Part shown: positions 8,358 to 15,708 of the stretch, piece by piece | Position numbering within the stretch: the stretch's first letter is position 1 | How the letters are laid out: each line of letters begins with the position of its first letter | DNA from: Pseudoflavonifractor sp. 60 | GTDB lineage: Bacteria; Bacillota; Clostridia; Oscillospirales; Oscillospiraceae | NCBI RefSeq assembly: GCF_009911645.1 | Contig: NZ_QWKI01000025.1 | Location: 1-32,684, forward strand | Direction: 5' to 3' | Length of the DNA stretch: 32,684 bases | Made by a program: the position numbers and the translations under genes | The notes under the pieces: model-generated | Told to the model about the DNA's origin: nothing | Database searches by the model: none | What the model saw: only the letters and a program-made list of their open reading frames with translations

Positions 8358-9605
8358 TCAGAGGACCATCTTCTCGGGGAAGGCCTCCCTCCGCAGCAGC
8401 CCCCACATCTTGTCGATGTAGGCCAGGGTATAGAAATTCTCGTAGTAGTGGTAGTAAAAGGCCCCCTTCAGGGTCATCTCATAGACCCCGCTCCGCTCTG
8501 TTACCAGGCCCAGCCCCTTGGCCAGGGCCAGCTCCAGGCCGTACATCTTTTTCAGAGAAACGCCGAAGAACTCCTCAAAGGCGGCGGCGTCAACCCGAGT
8601 GCTGTAGGCGGTCCAGAACAGGTAGTAGACCATCCGCTGGCGGGGGGTAAAGCGGAGGGTCAGAGCGGTGGGGAGGGTCCCCCGGTCCATCCGCCCACAG
8701 TACTCCTCCACCGAGAAGGTGTTGATCTTGAACTGGTCCCCCAGCAGGGTCGCGGCGGAGCAGCCGAAGCCCAGGAAGTTGTCCCGGGTCATGGAGGAGT
8801 ACCCGGCCCCCGCCTGACTGGCAAAGGTCCAGATGGAGGTCCGGACATAGCCCTGTTCCAGACACCAGCGGGTGATTCGGTCCAGCAGGGTCCGCTTCTC
8901 CCCCCTGCCCATGGGGGAAATGCCGCCGGCGGTGAAGGAGAAGTCGATGAAGGGGTAGATGGCCACATGGTTGGCGCCGGTGAGAAAGGCGGTCTCCAGG
9001 TCGACGCGCAGGTCCTGGAAGGTCTGGCCGGGCAGGGCAAAGATGAAGTCCATGGAGACGGTCTCGAAGGGGACCCGGGCCAGAGCCTCCGCCATTGCCC
9101 TCCGGTCCGCCCCTCTCCGGCCCAGCATCGTTTGATACTTCTCCTGAAAGGACTGGACCCCGATGCTGACCTTGGTGACCCCCGCCTCCCGCAGGGTCCG
9201 GAGCACCGGGACGGTCACATCGTCCGGGCTCAGCTCCACCCCAATCCCTTGGGTTATGATGAAGTGGTCCTCCAGGGCGGCAATGACCTCCCCCAGCCGC
9301 TCCGCCGCCAGCGCAGGGGTCCCGCCGCCGAAGTACAGGCTGGTGACCCGCTTCCGCTCCGGCCCGCCCACCTGGTGGATCTCCCGGATAAGGGCGTCCA
9401 GATAGCGGTCACACCGCTCCCGGTCATAGACCTCTTTGCAGTAGGGGCAGAAGCCGCACAGCGTCCTGCAAAAGGGGATGTGGACATAGAGCCCCAGGTC
9501 CCGGCAGTCCCCGTAGGGCAGCGCCTCGTCGTACTCCCTCTGAAAGAGGAAGGGTTTGACCGACCGGGTCAGCCACATTCTGGTGCAGTTGGTGATAATA
9601 CTCAT
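8358..9605 (-). CDS. HemN/HemW-like radical SAM protein
   Basis: The product is 415 residues. YVHIPFCRTLCGFCPYC gives the radical SAM CxxxCxxC cluster at Cys46, Cys50 and Cys53. The glycine-rich SAM motif YFGGGTP and the VSIGVQSF and FALPGQT stretches are typical of the HemN/HemW family (coproporphyrinogen oxidase-like enzymes and heme chaperones). A C-terminal HemN-like extension follows. The order of motifs is complete, but family membership does not prove a heme role; many clostridial members have unknown substrates. It is translated directly after another radical SAM gene: its SD AGGAGG overlaps that gene's stop codon. The two probably act in one pathway. Confidence 0.8.
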   Translation of the reverse strand: MSIITNCTRMWLTRSVKPFLFQREYDEALPYGDCRDLGLYVHIPFCRTLCGFCPYCKEVYDRERCDRYLDALIREIHQVGGPERKRVTSLYFGGGTPALAAERLGEVIAALEDHFIITQGIGVELSPDDVTVPVLRTLREAGVTKVSIGVQSFQEKYQTMLGRRGADRRAMAEALARVPFETVSMDFIFALPGQTFQDLRVDLETAFLTGANHVAIYPFIDFSFTAGGISPMGRGEKRTLLDRITRWCLEQGYVRTSIWTFASQAGAGYSSMTRDNFLGFGCSAATLLGDQFKINTFSVEEYCGRMDRGTLPTALTLRFTPRQRMVYYLFWTAYSTRVDAAAFEEFFGVSLKKMYGLELALAKGLGLVTERSGVYEMTLKGAFYYHYYENFYTLAYIDKMWGLLRREAFPEKMVL

Positions 9606-9612
9606 AGCCCTC

Positions 9613-10515
9613 CTAAATATACCTCAAATAGGTTTTCAGCATCTCCAGGACGATTTTGGGGTTCCCCCGAAACAGCAGGGTGTACTCCGCGACGAAAAAG
9701 TAGCCGCACCGCTCGCACAGGCCGGAGACCTCAATGCACCGCCCGCAAGTGCTCAGCTTCCCGTTCTCCATTACCACGCACTGGCGGCAGGGGGTCGGGA
9801 AGCGGTTGTGGATCAGGTAGGGGAAGGCGCTTTTCAGGTTGAACACTGGCGCCCCCTCCTCCATCATCCGGGCGATGACCTGGCAGCAGGCCGCCTTCTC
9901 CTCCGGGGACAGGGCCAGGTCCTCCGTGTCCGGGTAGGGGGTGTGGAAGTTGAAGGACACCGCCCGCACGTGCTCCGTGTCCCGGGCGGCGGTACACACC
10001 TCCCGGATGGCCCCCTGGTTGATCTGATTGATGGCCATGTAGAAGCAGATGTTGTCCGCCGTGGCCCGCCGGATGTTCTCAAAAATCAGGTCGTAGGTGT
10101 CCCCGCGAATGGCGTTGTGCCGCTCCCGGTCCCCGTCCAGGCTCAGCAGGATCAGGTCGGCCTCGGGCAGGTCCAGGGGGAAGGTGCCGTTGGTGACCAC
10201 ATTGACAATGAGAAAGCCCATTTCTTTGGCCTCCACCACCAGGTCCCGCAGCGTCCTGCCCCCGTCCCGCCACAGGAAGGTCTCGCCGCCGCAGAAGAAG
10301 AGGATGCGGACTCCCATGCGGTAGAGCTGGCCCATCTCCTCCAAAATCTGAGGGTAGGGGCTGATGACTGCGGTAATGTTGTTGACGGAGCAGTGCTTGC
10401 AGTGCAGGTTGCACTGGTCCGTCAGGATGATGGTGCCCAGAATGGGGTCCTGTCTGCGGAAGAGAATGGTCCGGACGCCGAAGCGGGCGAAGTGGAGAAA
10501 CGAGGAGATCTTCAT
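9613..10515 (-). CDS. Radical SAM protein with Cys-rich C-terminus
   Basis: The product is 300 residues. TDQCNLHCKHC gives the CxxxCxxC cluster at Cys35, Cys39 and Cys42. FCGGETFL is the SAM-binding segment and LSLDGDRERHNAIRG is typical of the SPASM/HpnH-like branch. The C-terminal third has CRQC, CGRC and CERC pairs that could hold an auxiliary iron-sulfur cluster. No substrate or precursor peptide is evident nearby. The start at 10515 is chosen because AAAGGGGAA lies 5-8 nt upstream; an in-frame upstream extension has no SD and overlaps the promoter. It is the first gene of a two-gene unit. Confidence 0.75.
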   Translation of the reverse strand: MKISSFLHFARFGVRTILFRRQDPILGTIILTDQCNLHCKHCSVNNITAVISPYPQILEEMGQLYRMGVRILFFCGGETFLWRDGGRTLRDLVVEAKEMGFLIVNVVTNGTFPLDLPEADLILLSLDGDRERHNAIRGDTYDLIFENIRRATADNICFYMAINQINQGAIREVCTAARDTEHVRAVSFNFHTPYPDTEDLALSPEEKAACCQVIARMMEEGAPVFNLKSAFPYLIHNRFPTPCRQCVVMENGKLSTCGRCIEVSGLCERCGYFFVAEYTLLFRGNPKIVLEMLKTYLRYI

Positions 10516-10549
10516 GGAAATTCCCCTTTCCTTGGGGTTGGATAGCCCT

Positions 10550-10555
10550 ATTATA
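10550..10555 (-). promoter_or_regulatory. Extended -10 promoter of the radical SAM pair
   Basis: On the minus strand TGCTATAAT gives a perfect -10 with a TGn extension, about 35 nt before the start codon. There is no good -35 at 17 bp. An activator binding the adjacent direct repeat could compensate. Confidence 0.6.
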
Positions 10556-10580
10556 GCACAATTCCCGCCCGCCGGACCGG

Positions 10581-10611
10581 CCACTTATCCTCCAAAAACG
10601 ACCACTTATCC
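10581..10611 (-). repeat. Direct repeat of GGATAAGTGG, 21-bp period
   Basis: CCACTTATCC occurs at 10581-10590 and again at 10602-10611 (GGATAAGTGG on the minus strand). The 21-bp period is two helix turns, so a dimer could bind both on one face. The repeats lie just upstream of the -35 region of the radical SAM promoter, where an activator would act. Confidence 0.6.
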
Positions 10612-10642
10612 AAAAAAACTCCCCAGACCAAGGTCCGGGGAG
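10612..10642 (-). terminator. Terminator of the aminotransferase operon
   Basis: Read on the minus strand, CTCCCCGGACC and GGTCTGGGGAG pair with one G-U and are followed by seven T. It lies 7 bp after the YjiH stop codon. Confidence 0.85.
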
Positions 10643-10649
10643 GAAAGGG

Positions 10650-11993
10650 TCACAGCGCCGCATTGGCGAAGAGGACGATCAGGGGGATGGCAATCAGGGT
10701 CCGCTCCATGAAGATGAGGAACAGCTTCCAGAGATTCAGGGGGATTTCGCTCTTAATGACGATGGCCCCCACCTCGGTCATGTAGATGATCTGCACCAGG
10801 GACAAAACCCCGATGATAAACTTGGTCTTCACCGACTCCACGCCGGTAATCAGCAGGGCGGGGACAAACATATCGGTAAAGCCAATCAGGGTCGCGGGGG
10901 CCACGGCAAAGGCCTCCTCCACGCCGAAGAGCTGGAGGTACAGCCCCATGGGGTAGGAGATAATGCGGAACAGGGGGGTGTAGGTGGCAATCATCAGCAC
11001 AATGGTGCCCCAGGAGATGACAATGGGGATCAGGTCGAAGTACATCCCCATCAGCACCTCCATGCCGCCGGAGACCACGTTCTTCAGCTGGAAGGACTCC
11101 GCCCGCTTACAGCTGCTCTCCAGGGCGTAGGCCATAAGGCTGGTCTGCTGGGGCACGTCCTCGTTGATCTGCTTGCCCGCCTGCTCCTGATAGGTGTCGG
11201 GGAGGGTCCGGATGGGGGGAATGCGGGCCAGGATGACGGCCAGCACCACGCCCACCAGGCAGATGCACAGGTAGAAGGGGGGAAACAGGTTGGAGATGCC
11301 CACCGTATTGGCGATGAGCAGGCAGAAGGGGATGGACACAATGGAGAAGTTGGTCATAATGTATCCGGCCTCCCGCTTGGTGTAGAAGCCCTTCATGTAC
11401 TGCTCCCGGGTCAGGATGACGGCGGCGTTGGAGGCCCCGAACCAGGAGGCGATCAGGTCGATGGAGGCCCGCCCGGGAACCCGGAACAGGGGGCGCACCA
11501 CCGGCTTGAGGAGGACGCCCAAAAACTCCATAATGCCGCAGTCGGTGAGGAAGGGCAGGAAGAAGCTGAAGCCCAGCACGATACAGAACAGGGTCGCGCA
11601 CAGGTCGGCCATGGTTGCGCCGGTGTCCACCGAGGTGACCTGTTCAGGGCCCACCTGGAAGACCACCATCACAATGAACACCGCGCCCAGCACCTTGGAG
11701 AGCAGATACAGCGGCGTGGAGCAGAAGGCCTTGCTGAGGTAGTGGTTTTTGCGGATCCAGTCGGGCTTGCAGAAGTAGTCGTACACTGTCAAAATGGCGG
11801 AGCCCACAATGATGACCACCAGGATATAGTTCAGGCTGGCCCCAAACAGGTCCTTCAAAAAGGACTTGACAAAATCCAGCAGCGTGGTAAAGGAGTCCCC
11901 CTGGGGGATGGGCACCAGGAACATGAGGATGCCCAGGGCGGAACCCAGAATAAATTTCAGCAGATTTTTACTGTTGACATAGCTTGTTTTCAT
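10650..11993 (-). CDS. YjiH-family membrane protein with Gate domain
   Basis: The product is 447 residues with about ten hydrophobic segments. The central part (LTDCGIMEFLGVLLKPVVRPLF, split by polar turns, then DLIASWFGASNAAVIL) is typical of the Gate/nucleoside-recognition domain found in YjiH-like proteins. These are inner-membrane proteins of unknown substrate, thought to be transporters. The start at 11993 is supported by GAGAGGG 7 nt upstream. It is the last gene of the aminotransferase-dehydrogenase operon, 58 bp after the dehydrogenase, so it might move an amino acid, oxo acid or hydroxy acid. That is inference from position only. Confidence 0.8.
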   Translation of the reverse strand: MKTSYVNSKNLLKFILGSALGILMFLVPIPQGDSFTTLLDFVKSFLKDLFGASLNYILVVIIVGSAILTVYDYFCKPDWIRKNHYLSKAFCSTPLYLLSKVLGAVFIVMVVFQVGPEQVTSVDTGATMADLCATLFCIVLGFSFFLPFLTDCGIMEFLGVLLKPVVRPLFRVPGRASIDLIASWFGASNAAVILTREQYMKGFYTKREAGYIMTNFSIVSIPFCLLIANTVGISNLFPPFYLCICLVGVVLAVILARIPPIRTLPDTYQEQAGKQINEDVPQQTSLMAYALESSCKRAESFQLKNVVSGGMEVLMGMYFDLIPIVISWGTIVLMIATYTPLFRIISYPMGLYLQLFGVEEAFAVAPATLIGFTDMFVPALLITGVESVKTKFIIGVLSLVQIIYMTEVGAIVIKSEIPLNLWKLFLIFMERTLIAIPLIVLFANAAL

Positions 11994-12051
11994 AAAGATC
12001 CCTCTCAACACAACACATTTTTGTCTCTGCCCGCCGGGGCGGAGGGGAGGC

Positions 12052-13131
12052 TCAGGTCAGCTGCTCCACCGCCTCCATGGCCTGGAAGAGCATATCCTCG
12101 GTGACGGGGTAGGGGATGTGCTCCATGTCCGGCCCGGCCACGGTCTCCCGGAGGACGGCCTCCAGGTGTCCCCGCTCCAGGGGGACCCCCATCTCTCCCA
12201 GCGTGGTGGGGATATCCAGGGTCTGGAGGAAGGTCTTCAGCGCCCGGGCCTGGGCCCAGTCCCCGTCCACCGCCAGCTGGACCAGCACGCCGTAGGCCAC
12301 CACATTCCCGTGGAGATACCGCTCCTCAAAGCCGGGCAGCAGCACCAGGCCGTAGTACACCGAGTGGGCAATGGCACAGTTGTACTCGTCCAGCACCAGC
12401 AGGGACACCAGCCCTGTGCTCACCGCAATGGCCAGCACCGCCTGCTCCAGGGCGTGGGTCGACCGGTGCGCCCGGCAGTCGGCCAGGGCCTGGGCGCCGT
12501 GCTCCACCAGGGGGGCGTAGCACATATTGCTGATCTCCCGCCCCAGGGCGGAGCTGTGGGCCAGCCTGTCCCCCCGAGCGGCGAAGTGGCACTCGAAGAA
12601 CTTGCCCAGGGTGTCCCCCATCCCCGCCTGGAGGTACTGCCAGGGGGCCCGGGCCAGAATGTCCAGGTCCAGGAAGCAGTGCCGGGCGGGCCGGGGGTAG
12701 AAGGCGAAGCGGGAAAAGCTGCCGTCCTCCCGGTAGACCACCGACAGGGCGGTGGTGGAGGCGCAGGTGGACGCAATGGTGGGGAAGGTGAACACCGGCA
12801 GCCCCGCCGCGAAGGCCGCCCCCTTGGCGGTGTCCAGCGCCTTGCCGCCGCCCATGCCGAAAATCATGTCTACGCCCAGCGCCCGGGCCCGGGCGGCCCA
12901 GCGGTCTATGGCCTCCTGGGTGCAGTCGCCGCCGAAGAGGACCGCCTCCACCAGTTCCAGTCCGCTGCCCGCCAGGGCGGCCTCCAGAGCGGGCCGTCCG
13001 GCCTCCATGGCCCGCCGCCCGCCGATGAGCAGCGCCCTGGCGCCAAAGGGGCGGCAGATGGCCGGGACCTGGCTGTATACGCCGCTGCCCACCGAGTAGT
13101 TGCAGAAAAATACCGACTTCATCTCCATCAT
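12052..13131 (-). CDS. GldA/HcxA-like iron-containing dehydrogenase
   Basis: The product is 359 residues, the length of the glycerol-dehydrogenase branch of iron-containing alcohol dehydrogenases. GMGGGKALDTAK is the NAD(P)-binding glycine motif. TIASTCASTTALSV is the usual following segment. Probable metal ligands are Asp in AGMGDTLGKFFE and the histidines in AHSVYYG and YLHGNVVAYG. E. coli HcxA (YbdH) is a close type and reduces 2-oxo acids to 2-hydroxy acids. The start overlaps the stop of the aminotransferase gene as ATGA, which shows tight translational coupling. An aminotransferase makes 2-oxo acids, so reducing them is a sensible next step. Exact substrate unknown. Confidence 0.85.
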   Translation of the reverse strand: MMEMKSVFFCNYSVGSGVYSQVPAICRPFGARALLIGGRRAMEAGRPALEAALAGSGLELVEAVLFGGDCTQEAIDRWAARARALGVDMIFGMGGGKALDTAKGAAFAAGLPVFTFPTIASTCASTTALSVVYREDGSFSRFAFYPRPARHCFLDLDILARAPWQYLQAGMGDTLGKFFECHFAARGDRLAHSSALGREISNMCYAPLVEHGAQALADCRAHRSTHALEQAVLAIAVSTGLVSLLVLDEYNCAIAHSVYYGLVLLPGFEERYLHGNVVAYGVLVQLAVDGDWAQARALKTFLQTLDIPTTLGEMGVPLERGHLEAVLRETVAGPDMEHIPYPVTEDMLFQAMEAVEQLT

Positions 13132-14306
13132 TTCAGCAGCTCCGCCAGCTTAGACAGGCGGGAGAGCGCCTCGTCCATGGTGGACTCCTCCCGGGCGAAG
13201 TGGAGGCGGATCAAGTGGTTGACCTCCTCCTTGAAGAAGCTGGACCCGGGCACGGCGGCCACGCCGATGTTGACAATCATCCACTCGCAGAACTCCAGGT
13301 CGGTCCAGCCCTGGAACTGGGGCAGGTCCAGAAAGTCCTGAATGTCAATGAGGACGAAGTAGGTCCCCTGGGGGACGTTGTGCTTCAGGCCGATGCGGTC
13401 CAGGCCGTTCAGAAAGTGCCGGCGCTTTTGGGTGTAGGTGTCCAGCAACTGGTCATAGTAGCTCTGGGGGAACTCCAGCCCGGTGACGGCGGCCTCCTGG
13501 AGGGGTGCGGCGGCCCCCACGGTGAGGAAGTCGTGGACCTTCTTGGCCCCCTCTACAATCTCTTCCGGGCCGATGAGCCAGCCCAGCCGCCAGCCGGTGA
13601 TGGAGTAGGTTTTGGAAAGGGAGTTGCAGGTGATGGTGTGGTCGAACATACCGGGCAGGGCGGCCATGCAGGTGTGGACATTGGGGGGGTAGACCATGTG
13701 CTCGTAGACCTCGTCGGTGACCACAAAGGCATCGTACTTCAGGGCCAGCCGGCCGATCTCCACCAACTCCTCCCGGGAGAAGACCTTGCCGCAGGGGTTG
13801 GAGGGGTTGCACAGGATGATGGCCTTGGCCCCCTGGCGGAAGCCCTCCTCCACCAGAGACAGGTCAAAGCTGTACTCCGGGGGGACCAGGGGGATGTAAA
13901 TGGGGTCGGCGCCGGAGAGGATGGCGTCAGCGCCGTAGTTCTCGTAAAAGGGGGAGAACACCAGCACCTTGTCCCCGGGGTTGCAGATGGTCATCATGGC
14001 GCACATCATGGCCTCGGTGCCGCCGCAGGTGACCACAATCTCGGTCTCCGGGTCGATCTCCCGTCCGATGGCTCTCCCCTGCTTGCGGGCCAGGGCCTGT
14101 CGGAAGTTCTCCGCGCCGAAGGTGATGGAGTACTGATGGGGACCGGCGTAGGCGGCTTTGGCCAGGGCGTCCAGGATCTCCTGGGGGGGATCGAAGTCGG
14201 GGAAGCCCTGGGAGAGGTTGATGGCCCCGTGCTCGTCGCTGATGCGGGTCATGCGGCGGATCACGGAGTCGGTAAAGGACTGAACGCGGCTGCTTGGGTT
14301 TGGCAT
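13128..14306 (-). CDS. Class I PLP aminotransferase, YbdL/kynurenine-aminotransferase type
   Basis: The product is 392 residues. INLSQGFPDFDPP near the N-terminus marks the subgroup of E. coli YbdL (methionine aminotransferase) and kynurenine aminotransferases. SLSKTYSITGWRLGW holds the PLP-binding lysine. NPSNPCGKVFS and TDEVYEHMVYP are the other cofactor motifs. It should move the amino group of a hydrophobic or sulfur amino acid to a 2-oxo acid in the cytoplasm. The start at 14306 has AAGAGG about 8 nt upstream and gives the typical N-terminus; the longer open frame runs through the promoter. First gene of a three-gene operon. Confidence 0.88.
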   Translation of the reverse strand: MPNPSSRVQSFTDSVIRRMTRISDEHGAINLSQGFPDFDPPQEILDALAKAAYAGPHQYSITFGAENFRQALARKQGRAIGREIDPETEIVVTCGGTEAMMCAMMTICNPGDKVLVFSPFYENYGADAILSGADPIYIPLVPPEYSFDLSLVEEGFRQGAKAIILCNPSNPCGKVFSREELVEIGRLALKYDAFVVTDEVYEHMVYPPNVHTCMAALPGMFDHTITCNSLSKTYSITGWRLGWLIGPEEIVEGAKKVHDFLTVGAAAPLQEAAVTGLEFPQSYYDQLLDTYTQKRRHFLNGLDRIGLKHNVPQGTYFVLIDIQDFLDLPQFQGWTDLEFCEWMIVNIGVAAVPGSSFFKEEVNHLIRLHFAREESTMDEALSRLSKLAELLK

Positions 14307-14345
14307 AGTGTAAGCCTCTTTTCCGTTTATTTGGTATCTTCTGCT

Positions 14346-14374
14346 ATCATACAAAAATCCAGCCGGCAGGTCAA
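14346..14374 (-). promoter_or_regulatory. Sigma-A promoter of the aminotransferase operon
   Basis: On the minus strand TTGACC (14374-14369), a 17-bp spacer and TATGAT (14351-14346). The start would lie about 30 nt before the start codon. Confidence 0.8.
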
Positions 14375-14451
14375 GGGAAAAATGAATGAATATACAATAA
14401 TATCCCGGAATTTTTTGTATTTTTATACTCGACCGCTCTCTGCGAAAAAAA

Positions 14452-14480
14452 TTGAAGTTCCGGAAAAAACAAGGTAAACT
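14452..14480 (+). promoter_or_regulatory. Promoter of the tyrosine recombinase gene
   Basis: TTGAAG (14452-14457), a 17-bp spacer and TAAACT (14475-14480), 29 bp before the recombinase start codon. It is divergent from the aminotransferase promoter; the roughly 75 bp between them are AT-rich. Confidence 0.65.
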
Positions 14481-14509
14481 AATCCAAATCACGGAAAGGG
14501 GACCTTGTA

Positions 14510-15352
14510 ATGGAGGGATATCTGGTGACCGGGGGCCAGCTGGAGCGGTTTGTGGACGGTCTGCGCCGGGAGGAGCGGTCCGAGGGGACGGTGGAGAAGT
14601 ACCGCCGGGACCTGGCGGGGTTTGCGGCGTGGCTGGGGGACCAGCGGGTGTGCGCGGGGACGGCGGCGGAGTGGAAGGAGCACCTGCTGGCCTCCGGGCT
14701 GACGCCTGCGACGGTGAACTCCAAGCTGTCGGCGCTGAACGGATTTTTTCGGGCCCAGGGCTGGAGCTGCCGGGCGAAATTTGTCAAGGTACAGCGGCGG
14801 GTGTTCCGGGAGCAGTCCCGGGAGCTGCACCGGGAGGAGTACAGCCGCCTGCTCTCCGCCGCCCGGAGCAGGGGCCGGGAGCGGCTGGCGCTGCTGCTGG
14901 AGACCATCTGTGCCACCGGCATCCGGGTCTCGGAGGTGCGGTACATCACAGTGGAGGCGGCCCGGGCGGGGCGGACGGACGTGACGCTGAAGGGTAAGGT
15001 GCGCACGCTGCTGCTGCCGGCGAAGCTGTGCCGCAAGCTGCTGAAATACGCCAAGGCGCAAAAAACCGCCTCCGGTGAGATTTTCGTCACCAAAAGCGGA
15101 AGGGGCCTGTCCCGGGGGCAGATCTGGCAGGAGATGAAAAGCCTGTGCGCGCTGGCAGGGGTGGAGCCCTCCAAGGTGTTCCCCCACAATCTGCGGCACC
15201 TGTTCGCCACGGTGTACTACCGGGCCTGCCGGGATATTGTCAAGCTGGCGGATATCCTGGGGCATAGCTCCATCAATACCACCAGAATTTACCTCCAGAC
15301 CACCGGCGCGGAGCACGCCCGGCAGCTGGAGCAACTGAGGCTGGTTACTTAG
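14510..15352 (+). CDS. XerC/D-like tyrosine recombinase
   Basis: The product is 280 residues, the size of Xer proteins and of clostridial DNA invertases. A SAM-like core-binding domain (about 5-90; TVEKYRRDLAGFAAWL, ATVNSKLSALNGFF) precedes the catalytic domain. The full active-site set is present: Arg139 (ATGIRVSE), Lys163, His226 and Arg229 (HNLRH), His252 (LGHSSINTT) and nucleophile Tyr261 (RIYLQ). The enzyme should cut and rejoin DNA at short sites with inverted arms. Exactly such sites start 10 bp after its stop codon. A chromosomal Xer is usually not placed beside its sites, so a local inversion or integration role is likely. The SD GGAAAGGGG is 8-10 nt upstream. Confidence 0.9.
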   Translation: MEGYLVTGGQLERFVDGLRREERSEGTVEKYRRDLAGFAAWLGDQRVCAGTAAEWKEHLLASGLTPATVNSKLSALNGFFRAQGWSCRAKFVKVQRRVFREQSRELHREEYSRLLSAARSRGRERLALLLETICATGIRVSEVRYITVEAARAGRTDVTLKGKVRTLLLPAKLCRKLLKYAKAQKTASGEIFVTKSGRGLSRGQIWQEMKSLCALAGVEPSKVFPHNLRHLFATVYYRACRDIVKLADILGHSSINTTRIYLQTTGAEHARQLEQLRLVT

Positions 15353-15361
15353 GATTGGCAA

Positions 15362-15389
15362 AATAGACAAAATGGACCTTTTGTCCACC
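15362..15389 (+). repeat. Recombination-site copy 1 (direct)
   Basis: Arms AATAGACAAAA and TTTTGTCCACC surround the centre TGGACC. It matches copy 2 at 25 of 28 bases, with all differences in the outer arm ends. It has the same orientation as copy 2, 42 bp away (four helix turns), and starts 10 bp after the recombinase stop. Confidence 0.8.
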
Positions 15390-15403
15390 GGGATCCGTTC
15401 CTC

Positions 15404-15432
15404 AATGGACAAAATGGACCTTTTGTCCATTT
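15404..15432 (+). repeat. Recombination-site copy 2 (left end of putative invertible segment)
   Basis: Perfect 11-bp inverted arms AATGGACAAAA and TTTTGTCCATT flank the 6-bp centre TGGACC. The 11-6-11 plan is that of dif/Xer core sites. With one more T it matches the reverse complement of copy 3 at 28 of 29 bases. Confidence 0.85.
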
Positions 15433-15465
15433 TAGTAGATATATTGCATCGAATTTTTGGTTAAA

Positions 15466-15494
15466 TTGAACGCCAGCCAGCCCGGCTATATTAT
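15466..15494 (+). promoter_or_regulatory. Plus-strand promoter inside the invertible segment
   Basis: TTGAAC (15466-15471), a 17-bp spacer and TATTAT (15489-15494). In the given orientation it points to the AP2 gene, but the hairpin at 15566-15640 lies between. Confidence 0.65.
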
Positions 15495-15499
15495 TAAAT

Positions 15500-15508
15500 A
15501 TTATATCA
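15500..15508 (-). promoter_or_regulatory. Minus-strand extended -10 inside the invertible segment
   Basis: On the minus strand TGATATAAT is a perfect extended -10; the -35 position is only T-rich. It points to the recombinase 3' end now and would face the AP2 gene, with no hairpin between, after inversion. A minus-strand hairpin (ATTCCG/CGGAAT, 15532-15553, then seven T) shields it from upstream reading. Confidence 0.5.
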
Positions 15509-15565
15509 TACCCGCCCCTTAAAAAAAGCCCATTCCGTAAAAATCAGCGGAATCACGAAAAAATG

Positions 15566-15640
15566 GCACGAAAGTCCAGGACCGCGAATTGTTTTTTTCG
15601 CGGCCCTCGATTTTCGTGCTGCTTTTTGGGCCTGTTTTTT
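15566..15640 (+). terminator. Terminator-like nested hairpin inside the invertible segment
   Basis: Outer stem GCACGAAA (15566-15573) with TTTCGTGC (15612-15619); inner stem CCGCGAA (15582-15588) with TTCGCGG (15597-15603). T-runs follow at 15623-15627 and 15635-15640. On the minus strand the same stem is followed by six T, so it could stop transcription both ways. Confidence 0.6.
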
Positions 15641-15665
15641 GCCCTATGAAGCAAATTTCGCCCAG

Positions 15666-15694
15666 AAATGGACAAAAGGTCCATTTTGTCCATC
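15666..15694 (-). repeat. Recombination-site copy 3 (inverted, right end)
   Basis: Arms AATGGACAAAA and TTTTGTCCATC surround GGTCCA, the reverse complement of the centre of copies 1 and 2. It ends one base before the GGAGG ribosome site of the AP2 gene, so any transcript of that gene from inside the segment crosses the site. Confidence 0.85.
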
Positions 15695-15708
15695 GGAGGC
15701 GGATTCCG

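Noticed and set aside
15362..15694. CRISPR array
   Set aside because: Only three copies, one inverted, with unequal spacing and palindromic arms; no cas genes.
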